Positions 1 to 5,509 of a stretch of 8,967 nucleotides of DNA are shown here, piece after piece. Origin of the DNA: Desulfobacteraceae bacterium. Its GTDB lineage: Bacteria > Desulfobacterota > Desulfobacteria > Desulfobacterales > UBA11574. Made by a program: the position numbers and the translations under genes. The notes beneath the pieces were generated by a model that ran no database searches, was not told where the DNA came from, and saw only the letters and a list, made by a program, of their open reading frames with translations. The stretch covers positions 1 through 8,967 of the forward strand of contig PKTV01000044.1 in assembly GCA_002868985.1 (NCBI GenBank), given 5' to 3'. Numbering within the stretch: position 1 is the first letter of the stretch; each line of letters begins with the position of its first letter.

Positions 1-1826
1 ACCCGGTTCAGATTCAAGTTTATGAAGAAGATGAGGTAAAATTCAAAAAAGCCTACATGGGGCTTGTGTTGATTCACGGTGATATGGTTGAGCGGATTCC
101 CACCATTACTTCCATCAATGGGATAGAGTATAAACTGACAACGGCGATACAGAAGCTGAACAATAAAATCAGCGCATTACTGAACTTGACGGATAAAATA
201 AATGTCAAACTATTTCTGTCTTCTTCATTAAAATCCGTCGCGCCTTTAATGGGTCTTAACCAAATTTCTGAATATCCGGCAAAATTAAAAGAGAGCATTG
301 AACGCCTCAATACCAAAAACTTTGGGAAACTGGAATATACTTACATCGATCCCTCTACGGAACCGTCAAAGGAACCGTTATGGAAACCATACGATTTGAT
401 GCAACTCCAATGGCCGGATCTATCCGATGGCAACATCCCGGCCGGAAAAGGAATGATCGGTCTTGTAATGGAATACGGGGGAAAAGTCAGAAAGATACCT
501 CTGTTAAAAGTGCTCCGGCTTCCCATTATCGGAACCCGGTACGATCTGACGGATGTTGATAAATTGGAAGACATCGTCAACGACAACCTGGAGACCCTGG
601 TGGATATCAACCAGGATCTTGGGTATCTGGCGGGACACGGCACGCTGGGTATTTCGAGTTTCTCACCCATGGGGCAACAAAATCCGGATGCCATATCTAC
701 TTTTTCAAATCTGATATCAAAAACTTACAGCTTGAAACCCATCAACCTGAAAGATCAGTCCATTCCCGACAGCCTCAATTGTCTGATGATCGCACGGCCA
801 ACTGAAAATTTTTCCGATGATGAGCTTTATCAGATCGATCAGGCCTTGATGAAAGGAACCAATCTTGCACTGTTCGTTGATGCTTTCAAAGAAATCAACA
901 TGAATAATCAGCAGCGTTTTGGATTGAACCGGGGACCCACCTATGTGCCGCTGGATACCGGGCTTGACAAATTGCTGTCGCATTATGGCATCCATATTAA
1001 AAAATCATATGTGCTTGATGAAAATAGCCATAAGCAAAGGCTCCCCAGCAATATGGGAGGTGGTGAAAGACCCATATACTTTGCCCCCATCATCAAAAAT
1101 AAAAATATCAATCATGATCTAAATTTTATGCGTGGTATCAAGGGGCTGGTTGCGGTTAAAATATCCCCTCTGGAATTGGACGAGGCACAGATTTCTAAAA
1201 ACAACCTCAACGCCGTCAAGCTCTTTACATCTTCTGAAAAATCCTGGGAAATACGCAAAAACATCAGTCTAAATCCCATGTTTCTCTCACCACCCCCCTC
1301 GGACGATGAAAAGCAGCGTTTTCCATTGGCCTACATCGTTGAAGGGGAGTTCCCCAGTTATTTTGCCGGCAAACCCATCCCGGAAAAAAAATCACAGGAT
1401 GAAAATACAGATGCCCAGGATAAAAAAGAAAGCACGTCCGAACCGGCAGAGAAAAAGACCAACGTTGACATGTCGAAAATAAAAAGCCAGGGCGAAACCA
1501 TATCCAAAGGAAAGCACGCCAAAATTTTCTTGATGGCATCGGCAGAAATGCTAAAAGACAATGTTCTGAACCCTGAAGGAGACAGCCCCAATGACATGCT
1601 TATCTTGAACACGATAGATGCCCTGAACCATCGAGAAAATATTGCCACCATGAGAAGCAAGGTGCTTAGTTTTAATCCGTTGAATGATACCGGATCTTTG
1701 ACAAAAACTTTTGTCAAGACGTTTAATATCGCCGGACTGCCGGTACTGCTGGTTTTTCTGGGCCTCATCGTATGGCTGCGGCGCCATTCCAGAAAAAAAC
1801 AAATACAGATGATGTTTCAAAAATAA
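1..1826 (+). CDS. GldG-family ABC-transport auxiliary protein (5' partial)
   Basis: The reading frame is open from base 3 at the window edge to a TAA at 1824-1826, giving 607 visible residues. The first ATG in frame (57) is internal, because the codons before it (PVQIQVYEEDEVKFKKAYMG) already fit the family and contain no stop. The protein resembles the GldG / 'ABC-type uncharacterized transport system' family: the KKAYMGLVLIHGD stretch, the YxLTTAIQKL segment, a central beta-rich sensor-like region, and a single hydrophobic helix near the C-terminus (IAGLPVLLVFLGLIVWL) followed by a basic tail. About 160 residues before the end lies a charged, low-complexity linker rich in Lys, Glu, Asp and Ser. 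Known family members are membrane-bound periplasmic partners of an ABC-2 permease and ATPase, first named in gliding motility but widespread in non-gliding bacteria, where the substrate is unknown. The DUF4340 gene downstream is the usual partner. The N-terminal membrane helix and the ABC genes would lie left of the window. Confidence 0.85.
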   Translation, partial: PVQIQVYEEDEVKFKKAYMGLVLIHGDMVERIPTITSINGIEYKLTTAIQKLNNKISALLNLTDKINVKLFLSSSLKSVAPLMGLNQISEYPAKLKESIERLNTKNFGKLEYTYIDPSTEPSKEPLWKPYDLMQLQWPDLSDGNIPAGKGMIGLVMEYGGKVRKIPLLKVLRLPIIGTRYDLTDVDKLEDIVNDNLETLVDINQDLGYLAGHGTLGISSFSPMGQQNPDAISTFSNLISKTYSLKPINLKDQSIPDSLNCLMIARPTENFSDDELYQIDQALMKGTNLALFVDAFKEINMNNQQRFGLNRGPTYVPLDTGLDKLLSHYGIHIKKSYVLDENSHKQRLPSNMGGGERPIYFAPIIKNKNINHDLNFMRGIKGLVAVKISPLELDEAQISKNNLNAVKLFTSSEKSWEIRKNISLNPMFLSPPPSDDEKQRFPLAYIVEGEFPSYFAGKPIPEKKSQDENTDAQDKKESTSEPAEKKTNVDMSKIKSQGETISKGKHAKIFLMASAEMLKDNVLNPEGDSPNDMLILNTIDALNHRENIATMRSKVLSFNPLNDTGSLTKTFVKTFNIAGLPVLLVFLGLIVWLRRHSRKKQIQMMFQK

Positions 1827-1831
1827 AGAAT

Positions 1832-1849
1832 CCTGGCCCAAAGACCAGG
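1832..1849 (+). terminator. Weak stem-loop just after the GldG-like gene
   Basis: CCTGG (1832-1836) can pair with CCAGG (1845-1849) across an 8-nt loop, five bases after the stop codon. It is followed by TTTGGTTTA rather than a clean T-run, so it is at best a weak or attenuating terminator. The partner gene DUF4340 follows 250 bp later and may still be read through. Confidence 0.25.
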
Positions 1850-1870
1850 CTTTGGTTTACCCATAAAAAG

Positions 1871-1889
1871 GGCTGTTTTTCTGACAGCC
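1871..1889 (-). terminator. Small perfect hairpin, terminator-like only on the minus strand
   Basis: GGCTGT (1871-1876) and ACAGCC (1884-1889) form a perfect 6-bp stem with a 7-nt loop. On the plus strand an A-run precedes it and no T-run follows. On the minus strand it is followed by CTTTTT, the form of a short intrinsic terminator. No minus-strand gene ends here, so the role is uncertain; it may block antisense transcription into the GldG-like gene. Confidence 0.25.
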
Positions 1890-1898
1890 GGACAAGTT

Positions 1899-2013
1899 AA
1901 AAGTGCCTAAAGTGATCTAAAGTGCCTAAAGTTATGGAGTCGCTTCGCTCCACTGGTTTTATATAGTTATTAGAATTCCTTAACTTTAGCTCACTTTAAA
2001 CTTTAGTTCACTT
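1899..2013. repeat. Inverted array of AAAGTG/CACTTT units, copy 1
   Basis: The left arm (1899-1934) is a tandem of AAAGTGCCT and AAAGTGATCT units at 9-10 bp spacing. The right arm (1981-2013) carries the same theme inverted (ACTTTAGCTCACTTTA, then CTTTAGTTCACTT). The inner parts, 1918-1934 and 1981-1998, pair almost completely apart from a bulge and a mismatch. Between the arms is a small hairpin-like segment (GGAG, 1937-1940, with CTCC, 1948-1951) and an AT-rich stretch. It separates the GldG-like and DUF4340 genes. A second copy with the same unit lies at 3765-3878. The function is unknown; it looks like a dispersed REP-like or palindromic intergenic element. Confidence 0.75.
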
Positions 2014-2093
2014 CAAACTATTGCGCAATTCTTTAGGCGGATTCAGAGAACTCTCTCCTGGCCCAGAGGACCATGTATTTTATAACCAAATAA

Positions 2094-2100
2094 AAAGAGG
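2094..2100 (+). promoter_or_regulatory. Ribosome binding site of the DUF4340 gene
   Basis: AAAGAGG ends five bases before the ATG at 2106. An in-frame GTG at 2100 overlaps this motif and so cannot be the start, which settles the start at 2106. Confidence 0.75.
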
Positions 2101-2105
2101 TGAAT

Positions 2106-3074
2106 ATGAAGCTGAAAAAAGAATATGTCATTCTGGCAGCCATTCTGGTTGCACTGATCTTGTATCTTGCCTTGCATCGGTCAAACAGAACGCATTATCA
2201 GCTTCCGGAACTTTCGGAAGTTTCCGGGAAACATATCTCAAAACTTGAAATCACAACAGCAGGCAATTCCATTATTTTTAATCAAAAAGACAACACATGG
2301 AACATTGAACCAAAGGGGTACCGCGCTGATCCAACAAAGGTAAAAAATATACTGAATGTCATTGAAAAATTAAAATTGACAGCCCTGGTATCGGAATCAA
2401 AAAATTATGTCCGTTATGATTTGAGAAACGATAAAAATATCCATGTGAAAGCCTGGCAGGGCGAAACCCTGCTCCGGGAATTTGATATCGGCAAAGCAGC
2501 CCCAACCTTTAAGCACACCTTTGTTAAACTGCCGGACGATCCCAATGTGTACCATGCCAGAGGAGATTTCAGGCGAAATTTTGATCGGTCCGTTGACGAT
2601 TTCCGAGATAAAACCGTATTGTCATTTGCACAAAATACCATTCAAGGAATTGAGCTTACCCTCGAGAAAAAAACCATCTCTCTTTCTAGAAAAGAAATCC
2701 CTGAAACCTTTCCTGAAAAAAAGGATGACCCAGCCGCTAAAGCCGCTAAAGAATTAAAAACCAAAACCGTGTGGGAGGATACAAAAGGCCATGAAGTGGC
2801 CCCATCCAAGATTAGCTCTCTGTTGAGTTTTCTGAACAGTCTGGAGTGTGAAAGATATTTAGACGACTTAAAAAAAGAAGATTTAAAAAATCCGATCTAT
2901 ACCGTTGCTCTCAACGGTGAAAAGGAATATTCACTTTTGGTATTTTCCAAAAAAGACAACAATGCAAAAAATTATTCGGCAATCTCCTCGGAAAATGAAT
3001 CCCCTTTTTCACTGTCCGATACACAGATGGACACCATCAAATCCAAGCTTGGTGAAATTCTAAACCTAAACTGA
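2106..3074 (+). CDS. DUF4340 domain-containing membrane-anchored protein
   Basis: This 322-residue protein starts with MKLKKEYVILAAILVALILY, one uncleaved-looking signal-anchor helix at residues 8-24, followed by a long extracytoplasmic part. The body matches the general pattern of DUF4340 proteins: a first beta module with 'ISKLEITTAGNSIIFNQKDNTWNI', a repeat of the same theme with 'IQGIELTLEKKTISLSRKE', a Lys/Ala-rich linker near residues 205-220, and a third module around 'YTVALNGEKEYSLLVFSKKD'. DUF4340 proteins are regularly encoded next to GldG-type proteins and are thought to be accessory subunits of the same ABC-type membrane complex; the substrate is not known. Here the two genes are in the same direction, 279 bp apart, with a repeat array in the gap, wider than the tight spacing expected for the pair. 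A good ribosome binding site supports the ATG start. Confidence 0.85.
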   Translation: MKLKKEYVILAAILVALILYLALHRSNRTHYQLPELSEVSGKHISKLEITTAGNSIIFNQKDNTWNIEPKGYRADPTKVKNILNVIEKLKLTALVSESKNYVRYDLRNDKNIHVKAWQGETLLREFDIGKAAPTFKHTFVKLPDDPNVYHARGDFRRNFDRSVDDFRDKTVLSFAQNTIQGIELTLEKKTISLSRKEIPETFPEKKDDPAAKAAKELKTKTVWEDTKGHEVAPSKISSLLSFLNSLECERYLDDLKKEDLKNPIYTVALNGEKEYSLLVFSKKDNNAKNYSAISSENESPFSLSDTQMDTIKSKLGEILNLN

Positions 3075-3108
3075 GCGTTTCAAATAGTGTCAGGGTTCAG
3101 ATGTAAAA

Positions 3109-3229
3109 AGGAATAGAGGAATGGGGAATGTACTGGAGTCGTAGAGTGATTGAATAATAGAGTATTGGAAGGACTAAGGGGCTGGGTCGTTGTTTTTCCC
3201 AACACTCCAATGCTCCAGTACTCCAAGAA
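3109..3229. repeat. Inverted array of 8-bp TGGA-type units, copy 1
   Basis: From 3109 the sequence runs in near-perfect 8-bp steps: AGGAATAG, AGGAATGG, GGAATGTAC (one extra base), TGGAGTCG, TAGAGTGA, TTGAATAA, TAGAGTAT, TGGAAGGA. The right arm reads the complement with the same step: TCCAATGC (3206-3213), TCCAGTAC (3214-3221), TCCAAGAA (3222-3229). Two stems are clear: GTACTGGAG (3130-3138) with CTCCAGTAC (3213-3221), and GAGTATTGG (3160-3168) with CCAACACTC (3199-3207, one mismatch). It begins 34 bp after the DUF4340 stop codon. A related element with the same 8-bp step is at 5412-5490. Confidence 0.75.
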
Positions 3230-3265
3230 GTTATAACTACAACACGCCAAATTAAATAAAATAAT

Positions 3266-3293
3266 TTGACTTATCTTAGAGTGGCATTACACT
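3266..3293 (+). promoter_or_regulatory. Candidate sigma70-type promoter of the 82-residue protein
   Basis: TTGACT (3266-3271) matches the -35 consensus at five of six positions, and TACACT (3288-3293) matches the -10 consensus at four of six, with a 16-bp spacer in an AT-rich region. This would give a leader of roughly 55 nt before the ATG at 3356. It supports independent expression of the small gene rather than read-through from DUF4340. Confidence 0.4.
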
Positions 3294-3355
3294 AAAGATA
3301 TGAATAAATCGTAAAGTAAAAGCGAATATTAAACCATAAAAAAGGGGGATTCGCC

Positions 3356-3604
3356 ATGTACGATAAAAAAGCATTGTGTGATAAAATCAGAGAGTTGTAC
3401 CCGGACGTAGGCGAGTGTGGAATCGATGTTGACGTCGATTATGATGAAGCGCAAAAAGCATGGACGGTAAATCTAAAAAAGGACCACATCAAGTTAAAAC
3501 ACTTTCTTGAAGACCAGGACGCCGATTTGTGTATGGAAGGAAAGCAGTGTATAAGTCTGGGTCTGGAAATTGCCCAGTTAAAGGATAACATCGCAAAGAT
3601 TTAG
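3356..3604 (+). CDS. Small conserved-looking cysteine-containing protein, function unknown
   Basis: This 82-residue protein is preceded by a strong AGGGGG ribosome binding site (3343-3348) seven bases before the ATG. It has no signal peptide or membrane helix, so it should be cytoplasmic. It contains four cysteines: Cys8, Cys21 (in GECGID), Cys59 and Cys65 (CMEGKQC), plus His44 and His49 in the acidic/basic middle section (LKKDHIKLKHFLEDQDAD). The CMEGKQC pair and nearby histidines could bind a metal or take part in redox or sulfur chemistry, but no known motif is matched. The sequence looks like a real compact domain: a helix, a beta hairpin with 'AWTVNLKK', then a C-terminal helix (ISLGLEIAQLKDNIAKI). 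It stands alone between two repeat arrays and faces the minus-strand sulfur-transport genes. I do not recognise a named family. Confidence 0.75.
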   Translation: MYDKKALCDKIRELYPDVGECGIDVDVDYDEAQKAWTVNLKKDHIKLKHFLEDQDADLCMEGKQCISLGLEIAQLKDNIAKI

Positions 3605-3764
3605 TCCGTATAATCATCATTACAGGTTTGAAAAAAAACGGTTGTCGGGAAAATGGTCCGCAAGACGGTTGAACAAACATAAAGAAGTTACTTAGGAGTA
3701 CAAATCCTACTCGACATTTTTTACTGATATACTGACTTCGATATTAAAACAGAAAAAGTTGCAA

Positions 3765-3878
3765 ATGCCTAAAGTGAGCTAAAGTTAAGTGATTTTTTAG
3801 CCAACTATATTTTAATGACAGCGCGATAGAGCTACCTCAACTTTAGGCACTTTAGATCACTTCAAACTTTAGGCACTT
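3765..3878. repeat. Inverted array of AAAGTG/CACTTT units, copy 2
   Basis: The left arm contains CTAAAGTGAGCTAAAGTT (3769-3786). The right arm starts with AACTTTAGGCACTTTAG (3839-3855), which pairs with it apart from a bulge and a mismatch, and continues with ATCACTT and CTTTAGGCACTT to 3878. The units and spacing are the same as in the copy at 1899-2013, but the loop (about 50 bp) is unrelated and the longer, more regular tandem is in the right arm here rather than the left. It lies in the 3' flank of both the 82-residue gene and the YeeE/YedE operon. Confidence 0.75.
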
Positions 3879-3963
3879 GTGAAAAGTCTTTCGGTAACAT
3901 TTCCATGAGTAAAGATTATATCGCGTGTCTAATTTACCTATTCGTATGTTAGATTATGCCTGC

Positions 3964-3995
3964 ATGCCCGGCCGGATAGTTTTCCGGACGGGCAT
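3964..3995 (-). terminator. Strong stem-loop at the 3' end of the YeeE/YedE operon
   Basis: ATGCCCGGCCGG (3964-3975) pairs with CCGGACGGGCAT (3984-3995), 12 positions with one mismatch and an 8-nt loop, 13 bases past the TAG stop of the downstream YeeE/YedE gene. No T-run follows on either strand, so it may act as a 3'-end stabilising stem or a factor-assisted terminator rather than a textbook intrinsic terminator. Confidence 0.5.
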
Positions 3996-4008
3996 AATAT
4001 TTGTTATT

Positions 4009-4815
4009 CTAGCACCCTTCATCGTCGACAATTTTGAAACCGGTCGAATCCGGTTTTTCCGATGTCGCTGCCGGTTTTTGAACCGCTTCCACCCCCTCTT
4101 CCGTCTGGATTTCAGAAGTAGCAGGCTTGGCAATGATTCGATCCGGGTTGACAACGGCCAGGATCAGCCCCAACAAAATGAGCAACCCTGCCGCAGTGCG
4201 TTTGACTTTCGGCGAACCTTTCGGAAGCATATCTTTATCGCCGAATTTCTGTTCCACTTTCTCCACAAACCAGTAGGCACCGACAGCCACAATGCAGACC
4301 AGAAATGCGATGATACCCGAATTGATGTTGAACACGTCCGTGAGTCGAATTGCCCCCATGTCACCCGAAGTGTAAAACCCTTTCAGCATGGGAAAAACTT
4401 CTGCAAAGAAAACAGAACCGATCATCATTCCGATGATAAAAACCAGCCCGTCCAATTTCCCCGATACCGTTGCCACCACCGAAGTCGTCGGGCAGTAGCC
4501 GCCCATGACAAACCCGATCCCAAGAACAAGACCGCCAACGATCTGAGGCCAGATAAAGGTGGGTAAAAGATATACGCGGCCAAGGTCGATCCACCCGAAG
4601 AGAGAGAAGTAAAGAAGTCCGAGCATGCAGACGATAATGGCCGTGAACATCACTTTCAACACGGCAAAATCTCTAAGATAAAAGATGGCCGTCAGCTTTC
4701 TGGGGTTACCGAACCCTGCTCTTTCGAGCACGAACCCAAACATAAAGCCGATGAGCCCGGCCAACTGGAGGCTGTATGAAAAGTCGAACCATCCGAATTT
4801 ATACAAAGGTCCCAT
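4009..4815 (-). CDS. YeeE/YedE-family sulfur-compound transport protein, second half
   Basis: This 268-residue polytopic membrane protein belongs to the YeeE/YedE (sulphur transport) family, whose studied members import thiosulfate through conserved membrane cysteines. Recognisable parts are the N-terminal 'GFVLERAGFGNPRKLTAIFYLRDF' region (residues 27-50), the signature GGYCPTTS at 105-112 with Cys108 as the likely sulfur-handling residue, and repeated glycine-rich helices through residue 185. After these comes an extra hydrophobic helix (about 208-223) and a polar tail ending in DDEGC. The start is the ATG at 4815, not the upstream in-frame Met at 4872: an AAAGGAG site lies 8 bases before 4815, and the stop of the preceding gene overlaps it as TAATG. 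The tail is unusual and places a cysteine as the very last residue. The physiological substrate (thiosulfate, sulfide-derived or other sulfur species) cannot be told from sequence. Confidence 0.85.
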   Translation of the reverse strand: MGPLYKFGWFDFSYSLQLAGLIGFMFGFVLERAGFGNPRKLTAIFYLRDFAVLKVMFTAIIVCMLGLLYFSLFGWIDLGRVYLLPTFIWPQIVGGLVLGIGFVMGGYCPTTSVVATVSGKLDGLVFIIGMMIGSVFFAEVFPMLKGFYTSGDMGAIRLTDVFNINSGIIAFLVCIVAVGAYWFVEKVEQKFGDKDMLPKGSPKVKRTAAGLLILLGLILAVVNPDRIIAKPATSEIQTEEGVEAVQKPAATSEKPDSTGFKIVDDEGC

Positions 4816-5324
4816 TACAACCACTCCTTTCTGAAAAAATAGGCGGTGGCATAGGCTCCCGCAAAAATACACAACATGAAGACCCAGCTTCCGAAAGCCA
4901 GTTCAGCAGCGCCCGTGAGGGCCTGGCCGCTGGTGCATCCCCGGGCCATACGGGCTGCGAATCCCGACAGAATGCCCCCACCCAAGGCCAGCCACAGCCG
5001 GATCGAAACCCCGATGAAAGGCCCCCGGGCCACTTCGCCTTTAATCCGATTGCTGATAAAGGCCGAAAACAGACCGCCCAATGCAGCCCCCATTGTCAAA
5101 AATACCAGCCAGTCCACAAGCGGCGATTTTCCCCTTCGAAGGTAATTAGATAAATACGCGTTCGCCTTGGCATGCTCCGGCGCCACCAGGTTGACACCGG
5201 CAGCGGCGATCCGAGCGAAGGAAGCCGAGGAACCCAAACCCCGGCCCATGGTGTAAAAGGAAAAGAGCAGAACCAGTCCCAAAATAACACCGATAACGTA
5301 CGGATTAGAATAGCGCTCCTTCAT
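4815..5324 (-). CDS. YeeE/YedE-family sulfur-compound transport protein, first half
   Basis: This 169-residue membrane protein carries the family signature ARGCTSGQALTG at residues 127-138, with Cys130 as the probable functional cysteine, as well as an N-terminal membrane helix (about 10-25) followed by GRGLGSSASFAR. Other helices lie near 72-92, 104-124 and 142-163. The charged loop 'YLSNYLRRGKSP' lies between helices. Full-length YeeE/YedE proteins are about twice this size and carry the two halves in one chain; here the halves are separate genes linked by a one-base TAATG overlap, so they are almost surely translated together and form one transporter. The ATG at 5324 has an AAGGAGGG ribosome binding site (5329-5336). 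The HAO-like cytochrome gene ends 185 bp upstream, and a hairpin array lies in that gap. Confidence 0.85.
   Translation of the reverse strand: MKERYSNPYVIGVILGLVLLFSFYTMGRGLGSSASFARIAAAGVNLVAPEHAKANAYLSNYLRRGKSPLVDWLVFLTMGAALGGLFSAFISNRIKGEVARGPFIGVSIRLWLALGGGILSGFAARMARGCTSGQALTGAAELAFGSWVFMLCIFAGAYATAYFFRKEWL
4824..4830 (-). promoter_or_regulatory. Ribosome binding site of the second YeeE/YedE gene
   Basis: On the minus strand AAAGGAG lies inside the last codons of the preceding gene, 8 bases before the ATG at 4815. It decides the start in favour of the TAATG overlap and points to coupled translation of the two transporter halves. Confidence 0.7.
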
Positions 5325-5411
5325 ATATCCCTCCTTATGTTCAATGTCTCGGAAACTCTAAAATTTGATAAAATAAAGATCTTTTAATAGCTTCTGGTTT
5401 ATGCCACTTCC

Positions 5412-5490
5412 ATGGAATGCTGGAATGCGGAATAATGGGTTACAACCGTATAACTTCATTCCAGTATTCCATAGTTCCATCATTCCAATT
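5412..5490. repeat. Inverted array of 8-bp TGGA-type units, copy 2
   Basis: The left arm has TGGAATGC at 5413-5420 and again at 5421-5428, then GGAATAAT. The right arm has four perfect 8-bp steps: TTCCAGTA, TTCCATAG, TTCCATCA, TTCCAATT (5459-5490). A 16-bp stem forms between 5412-5427 and 5457-5472 with a single G-T wobble. It starts about 20 bp after the stop codon of the HAO-like cytochrome on the minus strand. Its period and core are the same as those of the element at 3109-3229. No T-run follows, so it is not a standard terminator, though it may protect the cytochrome mRNA end. Confidence 0.75.
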
Positions 5491-5509
5491 GTGAGCGAAG
5501 CGTATTAAC

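Larger units (their letters stand above)
3605..4008. other. Convergent intergenic gap of about 400 bp
   Basis: No supported gene lies here. From left to right it holds a featureless stretch with an A-run (to about 3760), the second AAAGTG-type inverted array (3765-3878), and the strong GC-rich stem-loop at 3964-3995 near the end of the YeeE/YedE operon. I see no clear intrinsic terminator with a T-run for the 82-residue gene. Confidence 0.6.

Noticed and set aside
57..59. ATG at 57 as the start of the GldG-like gene
   Set aside because: The frame is open for 18 further codons to the window edge, and those codons encode residues that fit the family, so the true start lies outside the window.
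2021..2248. Plus-strand 75-codon open frame over the repeat edge and the DUF4340 start
   Set aside because: It overlaps the DUF4340 start in another frame, has no ribosome binding site, and its translation has no domain-like character.
3925..4566. Plus-strand 213-codon open frame opposite the second YeeE/YedE gene
   Set aside because: Its translation is rich in Arg, His and Asp with no fold-like pattern; the minus strand carries a clear family signature.
4816..4872. Upstream Met at 4872 as the start of the second YeeE/YedE gene
   Set aside because: It would place 19 residues inside the preceding gene; the ATG at 4815 has a better ribosome binding site and the TAATG overlap.
5412..5490. CRISPR array for the regularly spaced TGGAAT/ATTCCA units
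   Set aside because: Units are only 8 bp, have no spacers, and invert halfway; no cas genes are present.
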